DNA of 48,355 bases, taken from contig NZ_MLFR01000038.1 of NCBI RefSeq assembly GCF_002095475.1, forward strand, positions 1-48,355. Reading direction: 5' to 3'. The position numbers and the translations under genes were made by a program. Origin of the DNA: Pantoea rwandensis. GTDB lineage: Bacteria > Pseudomonadota > Gammaproteobacteria > Enterobacterales > Enterobacteriaceae. Below, piece after piece: positions 7,731 through 17,090 of the stretch. Position 1 is the stretch's first letter; each line of letters begins with the position of its first letter. The notes beneath the pieces are model-generated. The model saw nothing but the letters and a program-made list of their open reading frames with translations. It had not been told where the DNA came from and ran no database searches.

Positions 7731-9302
7731 TTATCCACGTGCTGGCTGAGCGGCCGCTTTCACGGTTTCATGATGGTAGCGGCCGGTTTTCAGGCTGCTT
7801 GGCCCCAGTCGGGCAAATTTGAACATCAAATACATTTCTGCCACCAGGAACAGCGTATAGAGACCGCAAATCAGAATCATCGAGAACAGCAGATCGCCAA
7901 CGGTCAGCGAAGAGTTCGCTACGGCAGTCGGTAATACTTCACCAATCGCCCAAGGTTGACGGCCATACTCAGCGACAAACCAGCCCGATTCGATGGCTAT
8001 CCACGGCAGCGGAATACCGTACAGCGCAGCTTTGAGCAACCAGCGACTCTTACCAATGCGATTACGAATCACGCTCCAGAAGGACAGCGCGATGATGCCC
8101 ATCAGCAGCACACCACACAGCACCATGATGCGGAAAGCAAAGTAGAGTGGCGCAACGCGTGGGATCGAGTCCTGCGTGGCTTTCTGGATCTGCGCTTCGG
8201 TGGCATTGGCCACATCCGGGGTATAGCGCTTCAGCAGTAAGCCATAACCCAGATCCTGTTTGCTGGCTTCGAACTGGCTACGCACTGCGGGATCTTTGCT
8301 ACCTGCCCGCAGTTCGTTCAGCAACGCATAGGCTTTCATGCCGTTTCGGATGCGCACTTCATGCTGCGACAACAGATCTTTCAGACCGGTGACGGGTGTA
8401 TCTACCGATCGCGTCGCAATCAGTCCGAGTAAATACGGGATTTGAATGGCGTACTTGTTCTCCTGCGAATCCTGATCGGGAATACCAAACAGCGTGAAGG
8501 CAGCAGGTGCTGGCTGCGTTTCCCACTCGGCTTCAATTGCCGCCAGTTTGGTTTTCTGCACGTCACCCATTTCGTAACCGGACTCATCACCCAAGACGAT
8601 CACCGACAGGATCGCGGCCATACCGAAGCTGGCGGCAATACCGAATGAACGCTTAGCGAATGCCACATCGCGGCCTTTCAGCAGATACCAGGCACTGATA
8701 CCCAGCACGAACATCGCGCCGGCGGTGTACCCTGCGGCGACGGTGTGAACAAATTTCACCTGCGCAACCGGGTTGAGCACCAGTTCAGAGAAGCTCACCA
8801 TCTCCATGCGCATGGTTTCGAAATTGAATTCAGAGGCGATCGGGTTTTGCATCCAACCGTTTGCCACCAGAATCCACAGTGCGGACATGTTAGAACCGAG
8901 CGCCACCAGCCAGGTCACCGCAAGGTGCTGGACTTTGCCGAGGCGATCCCAACCGAAGAAGAACAGACCGACGAAGGTGGATTCAAGGAAGAACGCCATC
9001 AAGCCTTCAATGGCGAGCGGCGCACCGAAGATATCGCCGACGTAGTGGGAGTAATATGACCAGTTGGTCCCGAACTGAAACTCCATGGTCAGACCGGTTG
9101 CGACGCCCAGCGCAAAGTTGATACCAAACAACTTGCCCCAGAACTTGGTCATATCTTTATAAATTTGCTTACCCGTCAGGACATATACGGTTTCCATGAT
9201 CGCCAACAAAAACGCCATACCCAGCGTTAAAGGGACGAACAGGAAATGGTACATCGCCGTCAGGGCAAACTGTAAACGCGACAGCTCGACAATATCTAAC
9301 AT
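7731..9302 (-). CDS. cydA: Cytochrome d ubiquinol oxidase subunit I CydA
   Basis: CydA is the catalytic, heme-bearing subunit of the high-affinity oxidase; it oxidises ubiquinol and reduces O2 at low oxygen tension. Starting at MLDIVELSRLQFALTAMYHF gives 523 residues (E. coli 522). An upstream ATG at 9356 is rejected because it adds 18 unconserved residues, and the GGAG-type ribosome site precedes the chosen ATG. Conserved ligands include His19 (TAMYHFLF) for heme b595. The quinol-binding Q-loop lies around residues 240-330 (GDESGYEMGDVQKTKLAAIE). It is the first gene of cydABX-ybgE and has a 700-base regulatory region upstream. Confidence 0.98.
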   Translation of the reverse strand: MLDIVELSRLQFALTAMYHFLFVPLTLGMAFLLAIMETVYVLTGKQIYKDMTKFWGKLFGINFALGVATGLTMEFQFGTNWSYYSHYVGDIFGAPLAIEGLMAFFLESTFVGLFFFGWDRLGKVQHLAVTWLVALGSNMSALWILVANGWMQNPIASEFNFETMRMEMVSFSELVLNPVAQVKFVHTVAAGYTAGAMFVLGISAWYLLKGRDVAFAKRSFGIAASFGMAAILSVIVLGDESGYEMGDVQKTKLAAIEAEWETQPAPAAFTLFGIPDQDSQENKYAIQIPYLLGLIATRSVDTPVTGLKDLLSQHEVRIRNGMKAYALLNELRAGSKDPAVRSQFEASKQDLGYGLLLKRYTPDVANATEAQIQKATQDSIPRVAPLYFAFRIMVLCGVLLMGIIALSFWSVIRNRIGKSRWLLKAALYGIPLPWIAIESGWFVAEYGRQPWAIGEVLPTAVANSSLTVGDLLFSMILICGLYTLFLVAEMYLMFKFARLGPSSLKTGRYHHETVKAAAQPARG

Positions 9303-9957
9303 GATGACTCCTTGCTCCTCGCATGAATTTATTCTGCGGCTGACAACGATAAACAACGAACATTGACGTGCAGAATAAGATCCAGGAACGACTGATTATT
9401 GATTCCAGTTTTATTACTGACAGAACAGAGAAATCTGTAGCCCGAAATGAGTGAGTAACAGTGATGAAAATTCCCGAAAAACCGATCGCTTCAATCTGTT
9501 TCGATTAAGAGTGTGATGCGTGGAGGCAGCAGAATTGCGCTAACAACGCTTGGCTCAAACTCCTGAAAAATTTCGGAAAAGACTGAATTGATGCAGCGCA
9601 ATTTATACCGTTTGTCGTGCGTGATGCCAGCAGTAAAGTTTGTTATATCTCACGGTTTATTGATCTGGATTAACACAATAATTTTTCAGGTATGTAGTGT
9701 TAGCGTTGTTGTTAATTAGTTGTCATCAACGAGTGATGCAATTAAGCAAATAATTACTTCTCCCGCATTTTTTTAACGTTAATACCGGATGCTAAGGTTT
9801 GATTTCCCATGTGAAATCACGCACATTTTCTAATCTTTACCTTTCCAACCCAGTAAGCATAGCCGCAGATTTTATCCCCGTTAGGGTTTTTCCCTGCTTT
9901 TTGTGTGGCTCTGCACAGGGCGTTGTTGCCAATCGCCTCCCCTGCCCTTTCAGGCAT
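9303..9957 (-). promoter_or_regulatory. Long cydA upstream regulatory region with FNR-like and ArcA-like sites
   Basis: This 655-base A+T-rich gap has no credible gene. On the minus strand a promoter candidate CTGGCA-N17-TATAAA lies at 9602-9630. Upstream of it is TTGAT-CTGG-ATTAA (9660-9673), nine of ten matches to the FNR consensus TTGAT-N4-ATCAA. TGTTAATTAG (9710-9719) is a close match to the ArcA-P box. In E. coli, cydAB is activated by ArcA-P under microaerobiosis and repressed by FNR in anaerobiosis from a similarly long upstream region, so the same logic is likely. Site calls are by eye. Confidence 0.6.
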
Positions 9958-9981
9958 AAAAAAAGCCACCCGAAGGTGGCT
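9958..9981 (-). terminator. Intrinsic terminator of the sdh-suc operon
   Basis: On the minus strand AGCCACC-TTCG-GGTGGCT is a perfect 7-bp stem with a UUCG tetraloop, followed at once by a run of T. It lies 24 bases after the sucD stop codon. Confidence 0.92.
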
Positions 9982-10010
9982 TCATACTCATCACAAGTGA
10001 CGGCTTATTT
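9958..10010 (-). ncRNA. sdhX: Possible SdhX/RybD-type 3'-UTR small RNA
   Basis: In E. coli the Hfq-dependent small RNA SdhX is cut from the 3' end of the sdhCDAB-sucABCD mRNA and ends at the operon terminator. Here the region between the sucD stop and the terminator has the same position, a short unstructured segment (about 24 bases) and a strong terminator hairpin. The 5' end cannot be placed from sequence alone and could lie inside sucD. This call rests on position and architecture, not on remembered sequence. Confidence 0.35.
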
Positions 10011-10880
10011 GATTGGCAGAACCGCTTTAACTGCGTCGCCAATGTCAGCCAGGCTACGTACGGTTTTCACACCGGCCGCTTCCAGCGCTGCGAATTTCTC
10101 ATCAGCGGTGCCTTTACCACCGGCAATGATGGCGCCTGCGTGGCCCATACGTTTGCCTTTCGGTGCAGTCACACCCGCAATGTAGCCGACAACCGGCTTG
10201 GTCACGTGCTCTTTGATGAAGGCTGCGGCTTCTTCTTCAGCGCTACCACCGATCTCACCGATCATGACGATCACTTCGGTCTGGGCATCATCCTGGAACA
10301 TTTTCAGGATATCGATGAAGTTAGAACCTGGGATCGGGTCACCACCGATACCGACGCAGGTTGACTGGCCGTAGCCGATGTCAGTGGTCTGCTTAACCGC
10401 TTCATAAGTCAGGGTGCCTGAACGAGACACGATGCCTACGCGGCCTGGCTGGTGAATGTGACCTGGCATGATGCCGATCTTACATTCGCCTGGGGTGATC
10501 ACACCTGGGCAGTTCGGGCCGATCATGCGCACGCCAGCTTCATCCAATTTCACTTTCACGGTCAGCATATCCAGTGTAGGGATACCTTCGGTGATGGTGA
10601 TGATCAGTTTGATGCCTGCGTCGATAGCTTCCAGGATGCCATCTTTACAGAATGGGGCTGGAACGTAGATCACGGTGGCAGTCGCGCCAGTGGCTTCTAC
10701 CGCTTCACGTACAGTGTTGAACACTGGCAGACCGAGATGCGTGGTGCCGCCTTTGCCTGGCGTGACACCGCCAACCAACTGCGTACCATAGGCCAAAGCC
10801 TGCTCAGAGTGGAAAGTCCCCTGGCCACCGGTGAAACCTTGGCAAATGACTTTGGTGTTTTTGTCGATAAGAATGGACAT
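10005..10880 (-). CDS. sucD: Succinate-CoA ligase (ADP-forming) subunit alpha
   Basis: Subunit alpha of succinyl-CoA synthetase converts succinyl-CoA, ADP and phosphate to succinate, ATP and CoA. The 291-residue protein (E. coli 289) begins MSILIDKNTKVICQGFTGGQ with the CoA-binding fold. It carries the active-site phosphohistidine in KRMGHAGAIIAGGKG (His247). The C-terminus LPIK is slightly longer than in E. coli. The ATG overlaps the sucC stop by one base (TAATG). It is the last gene of the operon. Confidence 0.98.
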   Translation of the reverse strand: MSILIDKNTKVICQGFTGGQGTFHSEQALAYGTQLVGGVTPGKGGTTHLGLPVFNTVREAVEATGATATVIYVPAPFCKDGILEAIDAGIKLIITITEGIPTLDMLTVKVKLDEAGVRMIGPNCPGVITPGECKIGIMPGHIHQPGRVGIVSRSGTLTYEAVKQTTDIGYGQSTCVGIGGDPIPGSNFIDILKMFQDDAQTEVIVMIGEIGGSAEEEAAAFIKEHVTKPVVGYIAGVTAPKGKRMGHAGAIIAGGKGTADEKFAALEAAGVKTVRSLADIGDAVKAVLPIK

Positions 10881-12046
10881 TATTTACCCTCCGCGGCAGC
10901 AACAACACGCTGCGCAGCGTCTGTCAGGCTGGTTGCTGCAATGATGTTCAGACCGCTGTCGGCCAGTTTCTGCGCGCCCAGCTCGGCGTTGTTACCTTCC
11001 AGACGCACCACAACTGGCACGTTCACACCCACTTCTGCTACTGCACCGATGATGCCGTCTGCGATCAGATCGCAACGTACGATGCCGCCGAAGATGTTAA
11101 CGAATACCGCTTTAACAGCATCGTCAGACAGGATGATTTTGAAGGCTTCGGTTACGCGCTCTTTGGTCGCGCCGCCACCTACATCAAGGAAGTTAGCTGG
11201 CTGGCCACCGTGGTGTTTCACGATGTCCATGGTACCCATTGCCAGACCGGCACCGTTTACCATACAGCCGATATTGCCATCCAGCGCAACGTAGTTCAGT
11301 TCCCACTGTGTCGCGTGCGCTTCACGTGGATCTTCCTGGCTTGGATCGCGCATTTCACGCAGCTCAGGCTGACGGAACAGTGCGTTGCCGTCTGCTCCCA
11401 GTTTGCCATCGAGGCAGATCAGGTCGCCCTGCTTAGTGATCACCAGCGGGTTGATCTCAACCATCGCCAGGTCGCGCTCCAGGAACATGGTCGCCAGACC
11501 CATAAAGATTTTGGTGAACTGACTAACTTGCTTACCGGACAGACCCAGTTTGAACGCCAGTTCACGGCCTTGATAAGGCTGAGGACCGGCCAGTGGATCC
11601 AGCGCCATTTTGTGGATCAGGTGCGGGGTTTCTTCCGCCACTTTCTCGATTTCCACGCCGCCTTCAGTTGAAGCCATGAAGATCACACGACGGGTAGCAC
11701 GGTCAACCACCGCACCCAGATACAGTTCCTGATCGATGTCAGTCGCGGCTTCTACCAGAATCTGGTTTACCGGCTGACCGTGTGCATCAGTTTGGTAGGT
11801 CACCAGACGCTTGCCCAACCAATGCTCAGCAAATGCACGGATATCTTCCTTGCTGTTCACCACTTTCACGCCACCCGCTTTACCGCGGCCACCGGCATGT
11901 ACCTGACATTTTACTACCCACGGACCTGCGCCAATTTTAGAGGCGGCTTCTTCTGCTTCACGTGGCGTAGCGCAGGCGTAACCAGTTGGAGCTGGCATGC
12001 CATAGCGAGCAAACAACTGCTTCGCCTGGTATTCATGTAAGTTCAT
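10880..12046 (-). CDS. sucC: Succinate-CoA ligase (ADP-forming) subunit beta
   Basis: Subunit beta supplies the ATP-grasp nucleotide site and succinate binding in succinyl-CoA synthetase. The length of 388 residues equals E. coli. Start MNLHEYQAKQLFARYGMP is typical. The ATP-grasp lysine lies in CQVHAGGRGKAGGVK (about 46-60), and GNIGCMVNGAGLAMGTMD is the conserved C-terminal domain signature. It is translationally coupled to sucD and lies 61 bases after sucB. Confidence 0.98.
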   Translation of the reverse strand: MNLHEYQAKQLFARYGMPAPTGYACATPREAEEAASKIGAGPWVVKCQVHAGGRGKAGGVKVVNSKEDIRAFAEHWLGKRLVTYQTDAHGQPVNQILVEAATDIDQELYLGAVVDRATRRVIFMASTEGGVEIEKVAEETPHLIHKMALDPLAGPQPYQGRELAFKLGLSGKQVSQFTKIFMGLATMFLERDLAMVEINPLVITKQGDLICLDGKLGADGNALFRQPELREMRDPSQEDPREAHATQWELNYVALDGNIGCMVNGAGLAMGTMDIVKHHGGQPANFLDVGGGATKERVTEAFKIILSDDAVKAVFVNIFGGIVRCDLIADGIIGAVAEVGVNVPVVVRLEGNNAELGAQKLADSGLNIIAATSLTDAAQRVVAAAEGK

Positions 12047-12107
12047 GATGTTCTATCCATTCAGATATGAGTTTGGGCGCACCAATATGCGGCGCGCCCG
12101 GCGAAAA

Positions 12108-13328
12108 TTAGACGTCCAGCAACAGACGTGCCGGATCTTCCAGCATCTCTTTCACCGCGACCAGATAGCCAACGGATTCACGGCCATCGATCAGACGGTG
12201 GTCGTAAGAGAGAGCCAGATACATCATTGGCAGGATCACCACTTGGCCATTGACCGCCATCGGGCGCTCTTTGATCGCGTGCATGCCCAGAATCGCGCTC
12301 TGCGGTGGGTTGATGATCGGGGTAGACATCAGGGAACCGAACACACCACCGTTGGTGATGGTGAAGTTACCGCCGGTCAGCTCTTCAACTGTCAGCTTGC
12401 CGTCACGGCCTTTCACCGCCAGTTCTTTAATTTTCTTCTCGATGTCAGCCATGCTCAGCGCATCAACATCTTTCAGCACTGGGGTCACCAGACCGCGCGG
12501 GGTAGACACCGCGATGCTGACGTCGAAGTAGTTGTGGTACACCACATCTTCGCCATCGATAGAAGCGTTTACTTCTGGATAGCGTTTCAGCGCTTCAACT
12601 ACCGCTTTGATGTAGAAGGACATGAAGCCCAGACGCACACCGTGACGTTTTTCAAACGCGTCGCCGTACTGCTTGCGCAGGTCCATGATCGGCTTCATGT
12701 TGATTTCGTTGAAGGTGGTCAGCATCGCGGTGCTGTTTTTCGCTTCCAGCAGACGCTCAGCCACACGCTTACGCAGACGCGTCATTGGCACGCGTTTCTC
12801 GCTGCGATTAGCCACAGCGGCTTGTGGTGCTGCCGCCGCTGCTGCAGGGGCTGCTTTCGCGCCGTCGGCTTTCTTAGCGACATGCTTCTCAACATCTTCT
12901 CGCGTCAGACGACCGCCTACACCGGTGCCTTTAATCTGGCTGGCATCGAGGTTGTTTTCAGCGATCAGGCGACGAACCGCTGGGCTCAGCGCATCGTTGC
13001 TTTCTTCTTCCAGGGATGCGGTTTTACGCTGTTCTGGTGTTGCTTCATTGCTTTCTACTTTCGCAGACGTCTCTTTACCACCGCTGTTGCCTTCCACCAG
13101 GCGGCCTAACAGCTGGCGCGAGAGCACCGTTGCGCCTTCATCTTCCAGAATCGCTTCCAGTACACCGTCTGCTGAAGCAGGCACTTCCAGCACAACTTTG
13201 TCCGTTTCAATCTCAACCAGTACTTCGTCGCGACTGACCGCATCGCCGGGTTTTTTGTGCCAGGTTGCAACCGTTGCGTCCGCTACGGATTCAGGCAAAT
13301 CGGGAACCAGAATTTCTACGCTACTCAT
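12108..13328 (-). CDS. sucB: 2-oxoglutarate dehydrogenase E2, dihydrolipoyl succinyltransferase
   Basis: The E2 core of the 2-oxoglutarate dehydrogenase complex transfers the succinyl group from lipoyl-lysine to CoA. It has 406 residues (E. coli 405). An N-terminal lipoyl domain carries the modified lysine in EIETDKVVLEV (Lys44). An E1/E3-binding peripheral domain (about 112-150) reads LSPAVRRLIAENNLDASQIKGTG in two parts. The C-terminal catalytic domain ends with the active-site motif YDHRLIDGRE (His377). Ala/Pro-rich linkers connect the domains. It begins 15 bases after sucA. Confidence 0.98.
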   Translation of the reverse strand: MSSVEILVPDLPESVADATVATWHKKPGDAVSRDEVLVEIETDKVVLEVPASADGVLEAILEDEGATVLSRQLLGRLVEGNSGGKETSAKVESNEATPEQRKTASLEEESNDALSPAVRRLIAENNLDASQIKGTGVGGRLTREDVEKHVAKKADGAKAAPAAAAAAPQAAVANRSEKRVPMTRLRKRVAERLLEAKNSTAMLTTFNEINMKPIMDLRKQYGDAFEKRHGVRLGFMSFYIKAVVEALKRYPEVNASIDGEDVVYHNYFDVSIAVSTPRGLVTPVLKDVDALSMADIEKKIKELAVKGRDGKLTVEELTGGNFTITNGGVFGSLMSTPIINPPQSAILGMHAIKERPMAVNGQVVILPMMYLALSYDHRLIDGRESVGYLVAVKEMLEDPARLLLDV

Positions 13329-13343
13329 TTTCTTTCCTTTTAA

Positions 13344-16151
13344 TTAACCAAGGTTCAGCGCGTCGTTAACCAGGTCTTGCTGCTGTTGTTGATGTACGGA
13401 CATGTAGCCCACGGCTGGTGAAGCAGAAGCCGGACGACCTGCGTAACGCAGTGACGCACCGAATGGAACCACTTCGCGGAAATGATGCTGACTGCAATAC
13501 CATGCGCCCTGGTTCAGTGGCTCTTCCTGACACCAGACGAAATCCTGCACATGGGCATAATTTTTCAATACGTCCTGCACCACTTTGTGCGGGAACGGAT
13601 AGAGCTGTTCGATACGCACGATGGCGACATCGTTCTTCTCATTCTTGCGACGCTGTTCCAGCAGATCGTAATAAACCTTACCGGAACACATCACCACGCG
13701 TTTCACTTGCTTCGGATCCAGATCGTCGATTTCGCCAATCGCCGGTTGGAAGCTGCCATTGGCCAGTTCTTCCAGGCTGGAGACCGCCAGTGGATGGCGC
13801 AGCAGCGATTTCGGTGACATCACGATCAGCGGACGGCGCATACCGCGCAGCGCTTGACGGCGCAGCATGTGGTAAACCTGAGCTGGCGTTGACGGCACGC
13901 ACACCTGCATGTTCTGTTCAGCACAGAGTTGCAGATAGCGTTCCAGACGCGCTGAGGAGTGCTCTGGACCCTGGCCTTCATAGCCGTGCGGCAGCAGCAT
14001 CACCAGGCCGCACATACGGCCCCACTTCTGCTCGCCGGAGCTGATGAACTGGTCAATAACCACCTGAGCACCGTTGGCGAAGTCGCCGAACTGCGCTTCC
14101 CAAATGGTCAGCACGCGCGGTTCTGCAGTGGCATAGCCGTATTCAAAGGCCAGCACCGCTTCTTCTGACAGCACGGAATCCCACACTTTGAACTGACCTT
14201 GGCCGTTATGGACATGGTGCAGTGGCGTGTAAGTTGAGCCGTTAGTCTGGTTGTGGATCACCGCATGGCGGTGGAAGAAGGTGCCGCGGCCGGAGTCTTC
14301 ACCCGACAGACGGACAGGAATGCCTTCATCAACCAAGGTCGCATATGCCAGGTTTTCAGCACCGCCCCAGTCGAATAGTTTGTTGCCTTCCGCCATCTCT
14401 TTACGGTCGTTGTAAATCTTCGCCACGCGCGACTGCACTTCAACCGCTTCCGGTACGCTGCTGATGCGGCGCGCCAGCTCTTGCAGGCGTTTGAACTCAA
14501 CAGTGGCAGGATAGTTTTCATCCCACTCGTGGTTCAGGTACGGCGACCAGGTGAAGGAGTGCAGGCTCATCGGACGCCATTCTGGCACCACGCATTCGCC
14601 TTCATCCAGCGCATCGCGGTACAGATTAACCAGCTCGGTGGCATCTTCCTGCGTGGCAACGCCTTCGCTTTCCAGTTGGTCTGCATACAGCTTACGCGGC
14701 GTTGGGTGTTTTTTGATTTTCTGGTACATCAACGGCTGGGTTGCACTTGGCTCATCCGCTTCGTTGTGACCGTGGCGGCGATAGCACACCAAATCGATAA
14801 ATACATCACGCTTAAAGGTGTTGCGATAATCCAGTGCGAGGCGAGTGACGAAAGCGACCGCTTCCGGATCGTCCGCATTCACGTGGAAGATCGGCGCCAG
14901 TACCATTTTGCCGATGTCGGTGCAGTAAGGCGTTGAACGCGCATCTTTCGGGTTGGAAGTAGTGAAACCCACCTGATTGTTAATCACGATGCGAACGGTA
15001 CCACCCACTTCGTAACCGCGCGCCGCAGACATGTTCAGGGTTTCCTGCACCACGCCTTGGCCGATCACCGCCGCATCACCGTGAATGGTGATCGGCAGAA
15101 CTTTGTTGCTGCTTGGCTCAGCCAGGCGATCCAGACGTGCACGCACCGAACCCATAACCACTGGGCTAACGATTTCGAGGTGTGACGGGTTGAACGCCAG
15201 CGCCAGGTGCACTAAACCACCTTCGGTCTCAACGTCAGACGAGAAGCCCATGTGGTACTTCACGTCGCCGGTGCCGAGGTGCTCTTTATGTTTGCCTGAG
15301 AACTCGTCAAACAGATCCTGTGGCTTTTTACCCAGTACGTTGATCAGGACGTTGAGACGACCACGGTGTGCCATCCCCAAGACCACTTCACGCGTACCGC
15401 TTTTGCCCGCGTGACGAATCATTTCGCGCAGCATTGGCACCAGCGCATCGCCGCCTTCCAGCGAGAAGCGTTTTGCACCCGGGAATTTCGCGCCGAGGTA
15501 TTTTTCCAGACCTTCAGCCGCGGTCAGCTCTTTCAGGAAACCTTTTTTCTCGTCACTGCTGAATGACGCATGGCCCACCACCGATTCCAGACGCTGTTGA
15601 ATCCAGCGCTTCTCATCGGTGTTGTTGATGTGCATGTACTCTGCACCAATCGAGCCACAATACGTCTGCTGCAGCGCCGCGAACAGATCAGCCAGCTTCA
15701 TGGTCTCTTTGCCAATGGCGAAAGAGCCTACGTTAAAGCTTTCCTGAAAATCGGCGTCGGTGAGATCGTGATAAGCCGGTTCAAGATCCGCGACAGGGTC
15801 TTGTTTCCACAAGCCTAACGGATCGAGGTTAGCGTGCTGATGGCCGCGGAAGCGGAACGCATTGATCAGCTGCAGCACTTTAACCTGTTTGGAATTAGTA
15901 GCCGGATCGGTGACTGAGGATGTGTAACGGGTCGCATCTTTTGCCAGGCGGCGGAAGTAATCACGCGTGGTGGAGTGAAACTGCTCAGGTTTCACGCCGG
16001 TGCCGGGCAGCTGTTGGAACAGCTCACGCCACATTTCATCAACAGAGTCAGGATCGGTCAGGAAATCCTCATAGAGTTGCTCTATGTAGGATTGGTTCGC
16101 GCCGGCCAGCCAGGAGGAGTCCAGCCAGGGTTTCATCGCGCTGTTCTGCAT
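13344..16151 (-). CDS. sucA: 2-oxoglutarate dehydrogenase E1 component
   Basis: The thiamine-diphosphate-dependent E1 decarboxylates 2-oxoglutarate and succinylates the E2 lipoyl group. The 935-residue protein (E. coli 933) begins MQNSAMKPWLDSSWLAGANQ, the peptide that binds the E2 core. The ThDP/Mg motif region reads GDAAVIGQGVVQETLN, and AHRGRLNVLINVLGK carries a substrate-binding histidine. The C-terminal part has the conserved MLLPHGYEGQGPEHSSARLE segment. It is the first suc gene and follows sdhB with a 208-base gap containing two hairpins. Confidence 0.98.
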   Translation of the reverse strand: MQNSAMKPWLDSSWLAGANQSYIEQLYEDFLTDPDSVDEMWRELFQQLPGTGVKPEQFHSTTRDYFRRLAKDATRYTSSVTDPATNSKQVKVLQLINAFRFRGHQHANLDPLGLWKQDPVADLEPAYHDLTDADFQESFNVGSFAIGKETMKLADLFAALQQTYCGSIGAEYMHINNTDEKRWIQQRLESVVGHASFSSDEKKGFLKELTAAEGLEKYLGAKFPGAKRFSLEGGDALVPMLREMIRHAGKSGTREVVLGMAHRGRLNVLINVLGKKPQDLFDEFSGKHKEHLGTGDVKYHMGFSSDVETEGGLVHLALAFNPSHLEIVSPVVMGSVRARLDRLAEPSSNKVLPITIHGDAAVIGQGVVQETLNMSAARGYEVGGTVRIVINNQVGFTTSNPKDARSTPYCTDIGKMVLAPIFHVNADDPEAVAFVTRLALDYRNTFKRDVFIDLVCYRRHGHNEADEPSATQPLMYQKIKKHPTPRKLYADQLESEGVATQEDATELVNLYRDALDEGECVVPEWRPMSLHSFTWSPYLNHEWDENYPATVEFKRLQELARRISSVPEAVEVQSRVAKIYNDRKEMAEGNKLFDWGGAENLAYATLVDEGIPVRLSGEDSGRGTFFHRHAVIHNQTNGSTYTPLHHVHNGQGQFKVWDSVLSEEAVLAFEYGYATAEPRVLTIWEAQFGDFANGAQVVIDQFISSGEQKWGRMCGLVMLLPHGYEGQGPEHSSARLERYLQLCAEQNMQVCVPSTPAQVYHMLRRQALRGMRRPLIVMSPKSLLRHPLAVSSLEELANGSFQPAIGEIDDLDPKQVKRVVMCSGKVYYDLLEQRRKNEKNDVAIVRIEQLYPFPHKVVQDVLKNYAHVQDFVWCQEEPLNQGAWYCSQHHFREVVPFGASLRYAGRPASASPAVGYMSVHQQQQQDLVNDALNLG

Positions 16152-16277
16152 TGTGATCCCTTAAGCATTAATCTGCTTTTTATGAGGTTTCATTTGTTGC
16201 CGCTTTCGCGGCTTGCCGTAGTGAGTTCAGCGATACGAACCTATGCGCAACCAGCGCCTGGCCCGTAAGGGAACCTT

Positions 16278-16342
16278 TATAAGCGTGGTCAGTACCGCGC
16301 TTATAGAGGCTTCCGTAAACTGCCGGGAACCTGGGTTCCCGG
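16278..16342. repeat. Two tandem hairpins in the sdhB-sucA gap
   Basis: TATAAGCG at 16278-16285 pairs with CGCTTATA at 16298-16305. CCGGGAACC at 16323-16331 pairs with GGTTCCCGG at 16334-16342 with a two-base loop. The rest of the 208-base gap shows no gene. Such hairpins may protect or process the sdhCDAB portion of the sdh-suc mRNA; neither has a minus-strand U-tract. Confidence 0.6.
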
Positions 16343-16359
16343 ACAGTGACTTCAGTATG

Positions 16360-17076
16360 TTATGCGCCGCGTTGCAGCAACATGGACTTAATATGACCGA
16401 TGGCGCGCGTCGGGTTTAGTCCTTTCGGGCACACGCTCACACAGTTCATGATGCTGTGACAGCGGAATACACTGAAAGCATCATTAAGATTGTCCAGTCG
16501 CGCATCGGTTTCGGTATCGCGGCTGTCGATCAGGAAACGGTAAGCGGCTAACAAACCTGCCGGACCGATGAACTTGTCCGGGTTCCACCAGAACGAAGGG
16601 CACGAGGTTGAGCAGCAAGCGCACAGAATACACTCGTACAATCCATCCAGATGCTCACGTTCTTCAGGCATCTGCAGATGCTCACGCGCTGGCGGATTTT
16701 CCCCATTATTCAACAGGAAAGGCTTAATCTTCTCATACTGCGTATAGAATTGTCCCATATCAACCACCAGGTCGCGGATCACCGGCAAACCAGGCAGTGG
16801 ACGGATAACAATTTTCTTCGTGCCATTACCCAGAGCGGAAACTGGCGTGATGCAGGCTAAGCCATTTTTACCGTTCATGTTGAGGCCGTCAGAACCGCAC
16901 ACGCCTTCACGGCATGAGCGACGGAAGGCCAACGTTGGGTCCTTCTCTTTCAGACGAATCAACGCGTCCAGCAACATCATGTCGCGACCGTCTTCTGACT
17001 CCAGCGTGTATTCCTGCATACGCGGTTTGTCATCGACTTCCGGGTTGTAACGATAGATAGAAAATTCGAGTCTCAT
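16360..17076 (-). CDS. sdhB: Succinate dehydrogenase iron-sulfur subunit SdhB
   Basis: SdhB carries electrons from SdhA FAD to ubiquinone through three Fe-S clusters. The length of 238 residues equals E. coli. The [2Fe-2S] ligands are Cys55, Cys60, Asp63 and Cys75, in SCREGVCGSDG and NGLAC; the aspartate ligand is a known feature of the enteric enzyme. The [4Fe-4S] and [3Fe-4S] motifs are CILCACCSTSCPS and CHSIMNCVSVCPKGLNP. It lies 14 bases after sdhA. Confidence 0.98.
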   Translation of the reverse strand: MRLEFSIYRYNPEVDDKPRMQEYTLESEDGRDMMLLDALIRLKEKDPTLAFRRSCREGVCGSDGLNMNGKNGLACITPVSALGNGTKKIVIRPLPGLPVIRDLVVDMGQFYTQYEKIKPFLLNNGENPPAREHLQMPEEREHLDGLYECILCACCSTSCPSFWWNPDKFIGPAGLLAAYRFLIDSRDTETDARLDNLNDAFSVFRCHSIMNCVSVCPKGLNPTRAIGHIKSMLLQRGA

Positions 17077-17090
17077 GATGATCTCCGCAA

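Noticed and set aside
10452..11294. 280-codon plus-strand frame across sucD and sucC
   Set aside because: Antisense to two highly conserved coupled genes, composition His/Gln/Phe-rich without a fold signature.
12045..13109. 354-codon plus-strand frame antisense to sucB
   Set aside because: It has no ribosome site or recognisable domain and covers a gene of certain identity; long antisense frames are common in such codon-biased DNA.
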